This document shows positions 1-6,785 of a stretch of DNA of 7,311 bases, piece by piece. The translations under genes and the position numbers were made by a program. The DNA comes from JAJZQD01 sp021847735. GTDB taxonomy: Bacteria > Bacillota > Thermincolia > Thermincolales > UBA2595. Under the pieces are notes generated by a model, which saw nothing but the letters and a program-made list of their open reading frames with translations, had not been told where the DNA came from and did not search any database. The DNA is taken from assembly GCA_027324025.1 (NCBI GenBank), contig DAHVYW010000075.1, positions 1 through 7,311 of the forward strand, in the 5' to 3' direction. Each line of letters begins with the position of its first letter. The first letter of the stretch is position 1.

Positions 1-576
1 TTTATTCCCAGGTACGGACTGGTGCACGCCGTAAGTCCCTTTACCGTAATTGCTGCCCAGAACCCCTACGATGATGTGGGGACCGTCCGGGTGAGCAGGG
101 CTTTTATGGACCGGATTTGCCTTATTAAGATGGATTACCAGGATGAAGAGGAAGAACGGGAGATTGTCAGACTGCGGACCGGGCACAAAAACCCGCAGGT
201 AATAGAGGCCGCGGTCAAAATGGTGCGTAAAACGAGAGAGCACCCCGATATCAAGCTGGGGGCTTCTGTTCGCGCCGCTATTGATTTGGTAGATATCTTC
301 GCCAGTATGCAAAAAATGACCGACGAACCGGACCGAAATTTCCTGTCGGCGGCATATATGGCTCTGTCAAATAAGATTTGGTTGAATGAGATTACTTCCA
401 GAACGGCGGACGAAATCATTGAAGACCTTTGGAACAGTATGCAGGTTCAGTACAAGAACCTGATACAGGGTGGTGCTGAGCTGGCAGTTGTTGTCCGGGA
501 CCAGTCTGCTGATGACCTGGAAAATGCCGCTATAGAAGCGGCAGGAGAACAAAAAAAAAAGATGAGCGTTTCGTAG
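1..576 (+). CDS. MoxR-family AAA+ ATPase, C-terminal part (5' end outside window)
   Basis: The frame is open from the first base, so this is the last 191 residues of a longer protein; MoxR ATPases are usually about 280-330 residues and the Walker A and B region would lie upstream. Visible is the sensor 1 strand FTVIAAQNP (Asn at codon 21, bases 61-63), then the region ending AFMDR with the arginine-finger Arg at codon 38 (bases 112-114). An acidic EEEERE helix and the helical lid domain follow. This order is typical of MoxR/CoxD/NorQ-type ATPases. These usually work with a VWA partner in the cytoplasm to remodel a target protein, often for metal-cofactor insertion; a VWA gene follows 23 bases later. 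The gene ends in TAG, notable in a probable pyrrolysine-using organism, and carries ten A residues at 551-560 just before the stop. The GTG at 22 is internal to the domain and should not be taken as the start. The family is fairly sure; the target is unknown. Confidence 0.88.
   Translation, partial: FIPRYGLVHAVSPFTVIAAQNPYDDVGTVRVSRAFMDRICLIKMDYQDEEEEREIVRLRTGHKNPQVIEAAVKMVRKTREHPDIKLGASVRAAIDLVDIFASMQKMTDEPDRNFLSAAYMALSNKIWLNEITSRTADEIIEDLWNSMQVQYKNLIQGGAELAVVVRDQSADDLENAAIEAAGEQKKKMSVS
555..561 (+). promoter_or_regulatory. Candidate -1 frameshift slippery heptamer A AAA AAG
   Basis: Within a run of ten A (551-560) followed by G, the reading phase of the MoxR gene gives codons AAA (556-558) and AAG (559-561) preceded by A. 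This is the same heptamer, in the same phase, as the well-known dnaX -1 frameshift site of E. coli. A -1 shift leaves the MoxR frame before its TAG at 574 and enters the VWA frame, which is open from 516 through the VWA ATG at 600. A MoxR-VWA fusion would result. RNA polymerase slippage on A10 could do the same by adding one A. No clear stimulatory hairpin was identified, and the VWA gene has its own plausible start, so this is a candidate only. Confidence 0.35.
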
Positions 577-588
577 GTGACAGGTTTC

Positions 589-597
589 AGGATGAGG
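589..597 (+). promoter_or_regulatory. Ribosome binding site for the VWA gene
   Basis: AGGATGAGG precedes the ATG at 600. The AGGA part (589-592) sits 7 bases from the start, a good distance; the GAGG part (594-597) is only 2 bases away and too close to be the functional core. It supports independent initiation at 600. It is weaker than the AGGGGTG sites used by the next two genes. No ATG, GTG or TTG exists upstream in this frame before the stop at 513-515. Confidence 0.5.
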
Positions 598-599
598 TT

Positions 600-1430
600 A
601 TGGTCGGGGCCTCCCGGTATTTTCGGATAGCTTCTTATCTCAATTCCCATCCGGAGGAACTTGCCGAGTTTTTTGAAAAAGCGGATTCCTTGGAGGTCTT
701 TGCCAACGTTTTTGGCATGTTGAAATCAGGAGTGCAGGCGCTGGCCGTGAAGATAGCCAGCCGGCTTATTATAAAAATCGCCAGGCAGATAGCTGATACC
801 GGTTACCGGTCCGGCAAGCTGAAACTGGCCCGGGGCTTCGCCGACGGTACCGAAATTGAATTAGACCGCAGCCTGGAAAACTATATAGAAGATCCCGTTA
901 TCGGCATTCTGGAGAACATTGTATCATACACCAGGCAAAGGGAGAGAAAAGCATTTGTAGTTATGCTTGACCACAGTTATTCCATGAAGGGCCTAAAGAT
1001 TATCCTGGCCGCTATCACGGCGGCAGCAATTGCCCAACATTTCAAGCAAAACTACGCTGTGCTGGCTTTCAGCAACAGGGTCACTGTTTTGAAGGCGCTG
1101 GAGGATAATACGGGACCGGAAACAGTGTTGGAAAGGCTGTTTGCCCTCGAACTTCGGGGGGACACAGATGTCCGCCTGGTATTAGAAGAGGGCCTGAAAC
1201 AGGTTAACAAATTCGAGCGGAAAATGGGACTAATCCTGACTGATGGCGCCTGGAACCAGGGGGGGGACCCCCTTGTGGTGGCGGCCCGCTATGACAAGCT
1301 AAGCGTTATTGGCTTTCCACCGGCTAAATATGAAAAAATTAGTCAACTGGCTGTCCGGGGAAAAGGTGAGTTTTCTTTTGTGGAGGATGAAGCTCGGGTT
1401 GCCGGGGCTATCTTAAGGTGTTTGAACTGA
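600..1430 (+). CDS. VWA-domain protein, CoxE-like partner of the MoxR ATPase
   Basis: This 276-residue protein has a mainly helical N-terminal half (about 1-115) and a C-terminal VWA domain (about 117-276). The metal-ion-dependent adhesion site looks complete: D124-H-S126-Y-S128 gives the DxSxS motif, T189 in GDTD (188-190) fits the conserved Thr, and D215 in LTDG fits the conserved Asp. There is no signal peptide or membrane segment, so it should be cytosolic. Its position 23 bases after a MoxR gene matches the common MoxR-VWA pairing (CoxD/CoxE, NorQ/NorD, GvpN types), in which the VWA protein links the ATPase to its substrate through a bound divalent metal. The next gene, a corrinoid-dependent methyltransferase 22 bases on, suggests a methylamine-related target, which is inference. 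The frame stays open upstream to 516, so a longer product made by frameshift from the MoxR gene is possible. Confidence 0.85.
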   Translation: MVGASRYFRIASYLNSHPEELAEFFEKADSLEVFANVFGMLKSGVQALAVKIASRLIIKIARQIADTGYRSGKLKLARGFADGTEIELDRSLENYIEDPVIGILENIVSYTRQRERKAFVVMLDHSYSMKGLKIILAAITAAAIAQHFKQNYAVLAFSNRVTVLKALEDNTGPETVLERLFALELRGDTDVRLVLEEGLKQVNKFERKMGLILTDGAWNQGGDPLVVAARYDKLSVIGFPPAKYEKISQLAVRGKGEFSFVEDEARVAGAILRCLN

Positions 1431-1440
1431 CCCGAAGCAA

Positions 1441-1447
1441 AGGGGTG
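1441..1447 (+). promoter_or_regulatory. Ribosome binding site deciding the mttB start
   Basis: AGGGGTG lies 5 bases before the ATG at 1453 and supports that start over the in-frame ATG at 1501. The same AGGGGTG core is used for the TTG start of the downstream sigma-54 activator. Confidence 0.65.
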
Positions 1448-1452
1448 AAATC

Positions 1453-2925
1453 ATGAAAAAAGGCCAGAAAACACGCTCTTCTGGGTGGCTGGGGGTGGGC
1501 ATGGAGTCCCTCACCCCGCCTGAATTGGACGACATACACGGGGCAACTTTAAAGGTTTTATATTTTTCGGGAATACGGGTCTTCAGCCGGGAAGCGCTGG
1601 AGATTATGGCCGAGGGTGGCGCAGACGTGGACTTTGCCACCTGCACAGTGCGCATTCCCCCGTACATGGTGGAAGATGCTATCGAATCGGCGCCTTCTTA
1701 CGTCATTCTGGCGGCGAGAGACCCCCGCCACGATGTCCTAATGGGCGGCAAAAGGGTTCATTTTACCACTTTTGGAGCCGGTTCCAAGGTGGTTGACCCC
1801 TTTGGCGGTGAGATATTTTATGCCACCAAGACCGATGTGGGGATGGCGGCGCTGGTTTGCGACAAGCTGGAGAATGTCGATATTTTTACCAGCACTGTGG
1901 TGGCCAGTGATATGCCTTTTGATACCGCGGAGCTGCACGAAGCCGAGGCCTTTCTGATCAATACCTCCAAGCACTGTCAGCATGACCGTCTAAGCAGTGG
2001 GAAGGGGGCCAAAAAGTTTTTTGAAATGGCGGCAGCTGTGGTTGGAGGGCCGGAAAAATTGAGGCAGCGTCCTATCGTTTCAACCATGGTCTGTCCTACC
2101 AGCCCTCTTCAATTACATAAGGGAACAGCGGAAATAATTATGGAGTCGGCCAAGGCAGGGGTTCCGGTAAATATTCTTTCCATGGTTATGGCCGGCGCCA
2201 CTGCACCCGCAACTCTGGCCGGTACCCTGGTGGTCCATAATGCCGAAGTTCTGGGGGGAATTGTTTTACACCAATTAACAAACCGGGGAGCGCCTGTAAT
2301 CTACGGCAGTTCATCTACAATCTTTGACATGAGATTTGTTACGGCCGCCGTGGGTGCACCTGAGCTCGGTATGATAAGTGCCGCCACCGCTCAACTGGCA
2401 AACTTTTACCTGTTACCGAGTTTTGTAGGCGGTACTTAGGCGGATTCCAAATTGAACGATGTCCAAATGGGACATGAAAAAACCATAACTGCCATTCTAC
2501 CCGCATTAGCAGGGGCCAACATGATTTTTGGTATGGGTATGATGGAATTAGGGGTAACTTTCAGTTTTGTGCAGTTGGTTATTGATGACATGTTGGTGGG
2601 CAATATTAAAAAAATGATTAAGACGGATTTGCGTTTAGAAATTACTACCGACCCGGAGTGGCCGAAATGTCTGGCGGAAAAAGGTTTTCCGCCGAAATTC
2701 TGGTCACCTCACATGGTCAGGGGACGCAGGTTTAACGCCGACGAATTCTCTGCCACGTCAAAAAAACAGGGTATTGTCCAGGAGGCCCGGCAGAAGGTCC
2801 AGGCGATACTGACCCATCATACGCCGGAACCGTTGTCGCCGTATATCAGGCAGAAAATCAAGGAAATAATTTTGGAGTCTGAAGAGAGAAAGATTACACG
2901 GAAAAGGGGTGTAATACTTGATTAA
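1453..2925 (+). CDS. mttB: Trimethylamine:corrinoid methyltransferase with in-frame amber (pyrrolysine) codon
   Basis: MttB moves a methyl group from trimethylamine to the Co(I) corrinoid of a partner protein (MttC), opening anaerobic methylamine use. Read through the TAG at 2437-2439, this is one protein of 490 residues with Pyl at position 329, close to the usual family size of roughly 480-500. The stretch before the TAG (328 residues) and the stretch after it are in the same frame and both read as MttB: LTPPELDDIHGATLKVL near the start, VGGT just before the amber, and ADSKLNDVQMGHEK right after it. The ADSK...D.Q.G.E motif follows the active-site Pyl in true MttB proteins, while Pyl-free relatives such as MtgB (glycine betaine) have an ordinary residue there. 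The start at 1453 follows an AGGGGTG ribosome binding site. It lies 22 bases after the VWA gene and overlaps the next gene by 8 bases. No mttC, corrinoid-activating ramA or pyl genes are in the window. The alternative is a pseudogene with a nonsense mutation, unlikely given the exact position. Confidence 0.92.
2437..2439 (+). other. In-frame UAG codon, predicted to encode pyrrolysine
   Basis: ACT-TAG-GCG interrupts mttB at residue 329. Downstream coding is intact for 161 further sense codons to a TAA at 2923-2925, and family-typical sequence lies on both sides. In MttB the Pyl imine ring is thought to bind and orient the methylamine for transfer to cobalt. A standard gene caller would wrongly split this gene into two pieces, 1453-2439 and a second piece starting at TTG 2452. 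Confidence 0.9.
2459..2475 (+). other. Small stem-loop downstream of the amber codon
   Basis: ATGTCC (2459-2464) pairs perfectly with GGACAT (2470-2475) across a 5-base loop, starting 19 bases after the UAG. Stem-loops called PYLIS have been proposed downstream of Pyl codons in archaeal methylamine methyltransferase genes, though they are not strictly required. The stem is short and lies in conserved coding sequence, so it may be chance. Confidence 0.25.
2904..2911 (+). promoter_or_regulatory. Ribosome binding site supporting a TTG start
   Basis: AAGGGGTG ends 6 bases before TTG 2918 and lies inside the end of mttB. It selects TTG 2918 over the in-frame GTG 2927 and ATG 2939. The 8-base overlap with mttB suggests translational coupling. 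Output of this regulator might therefore depend on ribosomes passing the amber codon. Confidence 0.55.
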
Positions 2926-4996
2926 GGTGAAAAACATAATGATGTTTAACCCTCCTTTTCTCTATGTTAACGATACGGTTGCCAAAGCCAGGGTTGCTGC
3001 CGAACACCATAGGATTGAGAGTATTCCGGTACTTTACCAAAATGGAACTTTTGCGGGCCTCATTGAAAGAAACCTAGTCCGCCAGGACCGTTTGCCGGAT
3101 AATTCGGCGGTGGAAAACTACCTTAATACGTCGGTAAAACCCTTAAATGCTGATGACCCCATCTCGGTGCTGGCCCAGATACCCTTGGACTCAAACACTA
3201 CCGTAATACCCGTGTTATCCGAGGACGCCAGCCTGGTGGGAGTAATTCCGGAGCCCAAGTTCCTAAAGGATATTCTGGGTGAGATTACAAGAATTGTGGA
3301 ATCAATATTTCTAAGTGAGAATGTGTCTTTGGCTAATTACGGCGTAATTGTTATTAGTGATGAAGGCAGAATTGTCTATTTTGATATGAATGCCGAGAGT
3401 ATTCTTGGTCTTAAAGGGAAGGCAATCTACGGAATTCACATAAATAAGGTTATTCATGACTCGAAATTATGTGAAGTCGCGAAAAAGGGCCAGCCTCATA
3501 TTAGGATTAAGGAAAAGTTTCATGATAATCAGATTGTGCTTTGTAAATATAGATTTCCCCTGTATATAGGCTCTAAAATAGTGGGCGCTATTGGCATATT
3601 TCAGGATATTTCCGAAAAGGAACAGCTCCATGAAAACCTGCGCAACCTTAGGGGGCTTAACCTTGAAATGGTTGGTATTCTGGAGTCAATGTATGACGGT
3701 ATTGTCGTGATGGATAATAACGGCAAGGTAATAAGGATAAATTCGAGTTATGAATTAATTACCGGGTTGTCGGCTCACGACATCCTGGAAGCCGATATCA
3801 AATACCTGATTGACGAAGGTTGTCTACCCGGTTTTGTTCTTTCTGAGGTGCTGGAAAAGAAAAAGCGGGTGCATATAATTGAAAATATTAAGGGCCGTGA
3901 TTTTTTAATTATTGCTACTCCTGTCTTTGACGGGGACAGCAAACTGGTAAGAGTGGTAGTTATCATCAAGGACATCGATTACCTGAATGAGCTTATTATG
4001 AATCTCCAGGTTACCCAGGACATTGCCACCCGTTACTATGCAGGCCCGGAACCCCTAGGTGCCCAGGAGGATATAGTCGCCAGCAGTATTGCCATGAGGA
4101 GAGTGGTATCTCTGGCGAAAAAGGTCGCCCAGGTTGACTCCAATGTGCTGGTAACAGGGGAAACCGGTGTTGGCAAGGAAATAGTGGCCAGGTCGGTTCA
4201 TGAATGCAGTAACCGCAGGGGCGGGCCGTTTATCAAGCTGAATTGCGGTGCCATCCCCGAACAGTTGTTGGAATCTGAACTCTTTGGTTATGATTCAGGG
4301 GCTTTTACCGGCGCCAAGAAGGAAGGAAAACCCGGCCTTATAGAACTTGCCGACGGGGGCACCCTGTTTCTCGACGAAGTTGCTGATTTGCCCATAAACC
4401 TGCAGGTGAAATTGCTTAGAGTGCTTCAGGAGCGCGAAGTAATGCGGGTTGGCAGTACAAAACACAAAAAGGTGGATTTCCGGCTTATTGCTGCTACCAA
4501 CCGCAATTTAGAGCAAATGGTTAAGGAGAATACCTTCCGTGAAGACCTTTTTTACCGCTTAAACGTCATACCTGTGTTCATTCCTCCACTAAGAGAAAGG
4601 AAAGAGGATGTCGTTCCCCTGATTATGTTTTTCCTTAGTAAATTCAACAAAAAATACGGGATGACTAAAAAGGTCTCCCCCGAGGTTATTAAGGGTTTAC
4701 TGAATTACGACTGGCCGGGGAATATCCGGGAAGTGGAAAACACTATTGAACGGCTGGTGGTAACCAGTGACAGCAGTCTTATCCTGGCTGACAATTTAAA
4801 AGAAAACACCCGTATCAGCAATGTTGAAGAGAACAGCCCTAAGCAGTTAACCGAAGTTCTTGACGAAACAGAGAAGCAACTTATTTACCAGGCATATCAG
4901 CAGTGCAAAACAACCAGGGAGATGGCTGAGGCACTGGGGATAAGCCAATCGGCTGTTGTTAAGAAGATGAAGAAATATGGAATTGTCAGGCCCTAA
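2918..4996 (+). CDS. Sigma-54-dependent activator with CBS pair, two PAS domains, AAA+ and TyrR-like HTH
   Basis: This 692-residue bacterial enhancer-binding protein should remodel sigma-54 RNA polymerase at distant promoters. Domains in order: two CBS motifs (about 1-118), PAS 1 (about 130-232), a short charged linker, PAS 2 (about 253-355), AAA+ (about 385-620) and a helix-turn-helix (666-692). The ATPase core is complete: Walker A GETGVGKE (414-421), the sigma-54-contacting loop GAFTGA (461-466), Walker B with D486-E487, sensor 1 RLIAATN, arginine-finger region FREDLFYRLNV and WPGNIRE. There is no receiver domain, so control is by ligand rather than phosphorylation: CBS pairs often bind adenine nucleotides and PAS domains bind small molecules or cofactors. 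CBS-PAS-AAA-HTH layouts occur in Clostridia, for example in the proline reductase regulator PrdR. Overlap with mttB points to methylamine genes as targets, an inference. It starts with TTG and has a close paralogue downstream. Confidence 0.9.
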   Translation: MIKVKNIMMFNPPFLYVNDTVAKARVAAEHHRIESIPVLYQNGTFAGLIERNLVRQDRLPDNSAVENYLNTSVKPLNADDPISVLAQIPLDSNTTVIPVLSEDASLVGVIPEPKFLKDILGEITRIVESIFLSENVSLANYGVIVISDEGRIVYFDMNAESILGLKGKAIYGIHINKVIHDSKLCEVAKKGQPHIRIKEKFHDNQIVLCKYRFPLYIGSKIVGAIGIFQDISEKEQLHENLRNLRGLNLEMVGILESMYDGIVVMDNNGKVIRINSSYELITGLSAHDILEADIKYLIDEGCLPGFVLSEVLEKKKRVHIIENIKGRDFLIIATPVFDGDSKLVRVVVIIKDIDYLNELIMNLQVTQDIATRYYAGPEPLGAQEDIVASSIAMRRVVSLAKKVAQVDSNVLVTGETGVGKEIVARSVHECSNRRGGPFIKLNCGAIPEQLLESELFGYDSGAFTGAKKEGKPGLIELADGGTLFLDEVADLPINLQVKLLRVLQEREVMRVGSTKHKKVDFRLIAATNRNLEQMVKENTFREDLFYRLNVIPVFIPPLRERKEDVVPLIMFFLSKFNKKYGMTKKVSPEVIKGLLNYDWPGNIREVENTIERLVVTSDSSLILADNLKENTRISNVEENSPKQLTEVLDETEKQLIYQAYQQCKTTREMAEALGISQSAVVKKMKKYGIVRP

Positions 4997-5108
4997 TGAA
5001 AAGTGACCCGGGGAACGCTTTTTTTGGCGGAATACCCCTGAAAACGTGTCAGTAACTGGAATAACCACGTGCACTAATTGTCGAAATATGTCCGTTTATG
5101 GGTCGATT

Positions 5109-5138
5109 TTGACTACTCGCCTAAAATGCTTTGATAAA
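5109..5138 (+). promoter_or_regulatory. Possible sigma-70/SigA-type promoter for the second activator
   Basis: TTGACT (5109-5114) is one base from the -35 consensus. GATAAA (5133-5138) matches four of six -10 positions, with an 18-base spacer. The nested palindrome begins just downstream at 5145, where a bound protein could block or modulate initiation. The -10 match is weak. Confidence 0.35.
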
Positions 5139-5144
5139 AATTCC

Positions 5145-5188
5145 TACTAGATATATACTATTACTAAATAGTATGACAATAACTAGTA
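5145..5188. promoter_or_regulatory. Nested palindrome, candidate operator or activator site
   Basis: The inner repeat ATACTATT (5155-5162) and AATAGTAT (5167-5174) is a perfect 8-base inverted repeat around 4 bases. The outer arms TACTAG (5145-5150) and CTAGTA (5183-5188) are also perfect inverted repeats. The AT-rich symmetry suits a dimeric HTH protein better than a terminator, as no T-run follows. The two activators encoded on either side are the obvious candidate binders, which is inference. Confidence 0.45.
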
Positions 5189-5305
5189 AGTTACCGATGG
5201 ACAGGGCAGGCTTATTATCCTCAGCCTAGGGGGAAGTATTTCAGCTGTATTCAGTTGTTATTAAATGTGAACCATAGGACATGGAAAACGGAGGGGTAGT
5301 GCAGA

Positions 5306-6739
5306 ATGCTTAAGGAATTCGTCATCGATAACCCAGCCCGCTTACATCCTAATGATGCAGTTCAAAAAAGCCTTAACTTCGAGGTAACCGGTGATTTTGT
5401 GTCTATGAACGAAGGGGTTGTTATTCTCAATGAATCCTGCAAGGTGGTCAATCTAAACAACTCTTTCAGAAGATTGACCGGCCCAGCCGTCACCAATTGC
5501 CTTGGCGCGGACATAAGGCAATTACCCAACCTTGGCAGCATTCCCGACCTGGTACACAAAGAAATCGCGGCAAAAAAGCGAAGCGCCAATTTTATGCAAT
5601 GTATCAACGGACGGGAATTACTGGTTATAGGTAATTACATACCGAGCAACCCCTGTAAGTCTGCCGAAATTTCGCTTGTCTTTATTGATTTAATTAAGTT
5701 AAAGGAACTGGTTTTAAATTATGAAACAGTTAAGGAAACCGTTCCCGAGGAATGTACAGAAGTTGTTAATATAGCCAACCATGACGGGATTATTACCCGC
5801 AGCGCTACTATGAAACGGATTTTTGGTGTTGCCCTGCGGGTTGCCAAGGTGGATTCCAGCGTCCTTGTAACTGGGGAAACCGGAGTCGGCAAGGAAATTC
5901 TGGCTAAGTTTATTCACCAGCATAGCAGCAGGACGGAAGGTCCGTTTATTAAAATCAACTGCAGCGCTATCCCGGAAAACCTTATAGAATCTGAGCTATT
6001 TGGTTATGAATCAGGGGCCTTTACGGGCGCTAAACGCGAGGGGAAACCGGGATTAATCGAAATGGCAAACGGAGGCACGCTGTTTTTGGACGAGATCGGT
6101 GACCTTCCGTTCAGTTTACAGGTTAAGATTCTCCGGGTGTTGCAGGAAAGGGAAATCCAAAGGGTGGGCGGCATTAAGGTGAAAAAGGTTGATTTTCGAT
6201 TGATTGCCGCAACCAATAAAAACCTGGAAGATATGGTGAAACAGCAAGAATTCCGGGAGGACTTGTTTTACCGGCTTAATGTAGTGCCTGTTATGATACC
6301 ACCTTTGAGGGAACGCAGGGAAGAGATTGTGCCCCTCACTGCGTTATTCCTGGACAAGTACAACAAAAAATACGGTATATCCAAAAAGATATCTGCAGAG
6401 GTTATTCAAAGTTTCACTAGCTACGAATGGCCGGGTAATGTCAGGGAACTGGAAAATACCATAGAACGGCTCGTGGTTACCAGTGACTCAAACCTGATAT
6501 TGATGGAAAACCTTACTGCAAATACCGGTATAACAACGGAGGGCAGTAACGATTCCGGATTGTATCTGCGAAACACGGTGGAAGACACGGAACGACACTT
6601 ATTGCTGCAGGCTATTCAACAGTGTAACAATACCAGGGAGATGGCCACTGTTCTCGGTATCAGCCAGTCCGCTGTGGTCAAGAAGATGCAGAAGCACGGG
6701 ATAGCCAAATGCAAACCAAAACACAATGTCTTCTCCTGA
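5306..6739 (+). CDS. Sigma-54-dependent activator with one PAS domain, AAA+ and TyrR-like HTH
   Basis: This 477-residue enhancer-binding protein is a shorter paralogue of the activator encoded just upstream. It has an N-terminal stub (1-30), one PAS domain (about 33-135), a linker, AAA+ (about 165-395) and an HTH (about 443-468). The ATPase is complete: Walker A GETGVGKE (190-197), GAFTGA (237-242), Walker B D262-E263, sensor 1 RLIAATN and WPGNVRE. Over the core the two proteins are about three quarters identical by eye, and the recognition-helix segment GISQSAVVKKM is the same in both, so they probably bind the same DNA sequence. The N-terminal NPARLHPNDAVQKS resembles the start of the CBS domain in the longer protein and looks like its remnant. 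The sensor part has five Cys (45, 65, 99, 117, 150). The start is supported by GGAGGGG 9 bases upstream. The gene is followed by a probable terminator. Confidence 0.9.
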   Translation: MLKEFVIDNPARLHPNDAVQKSLNFEVTGDFVSMNEGVVILNESCKVVNLNNSFRRLTGPAVTNCLGADIRQLPNLGSIPDLVHKEIAAKKRSANFMQCINGRELLVIGNYIPSNPCKSAEISLVFIDLIKLKELVLNYETVKETVPEECTEVVNIANHDGIITRSATMKRIFGVALRVAKVDSSVLVTGETGVGKEILAKFIHQHSSRTEGPFIKINCSAIPENLIESELFGYESGAFTGAKREGKPGLIEMANGGTLFLDEIGDLPFSLQVKILRVLQEREIQRVGGIKVKKVDFRLIAATNKNLEDMVKQQEFREDLFYRLNVVPVMIPPLRERREEIVPLTALFLDKYNKKYGISKKISAEVIQSFTSYEWPGNVRELENTIERLVVTSDSNLILMENLTANTGITTEGSNDSGLYLRNTVEDTERHLLLQAIQQCNNTREMATVLGISQSAVVKKMQKHGIAKCKPKHNVFS

Positions 6740-6785
6740 AAATAGCAGGAAAAGGGATTACCATTAGTAATTAAATAGTTTGACA

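Larger units (their letters stand above)
4997..5305. other. 309-base intergenic region between the two activator genes
   Basis: No gene is seen here. It starts with a T7 run (5019-5025) flanked by G4 and C4 blocks, a poor terminator candidate. It then becomes AT-rich and holds a possible vegetative promoter (5109-5138), a nested palindrome (5145-5188) and, at its end, the strong GGAGGGG ribosome binding site (5290-5296, 9 bases before ATG 5306). No convincing sigma-54 promoter (GG-N10-GC) was found by eye. Its length suggests that the second activator can be transcribed on its own. Confidence 0.6.

Noticed and set aside
135..650. Minus-strand reading frames under the MoxR gene, and similar ones under the other genes
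   Set aside because: They are shadows of well-supported + strand genes, with no ribosome binding sites or recognisable protein features.
1453..2925. Two separate genes or an mttB pseudogene split by a nonsense codon
   Set aside because: Both halves are in the same frame with no other lesion, the TAG falls exactly where Pyl is placed in MttB, and the second half has no ribosome binding site or proper start of its own.
5010..5038. Terminator after the first activator gene
   Set aside because: GGGG and CCCC blocks flank the T7 run, but the inner pairing is irregular and the T-run lies in the loop, not after the stem.
5030..5240. Sigma-54 promoter (GG-N10-GC) for the second activator
   Set aside because: Near matches have the wrong spacing, 11 bases in one case and 9 in another, and lack the surrounding consensus.
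4997..5305. tRNA-Pyl or another RNA gene in the intergenic region
   Set aside because: No acceptor-stem pairing, CUA-anticodon arm or T-arm could be recognised here or in the tail.
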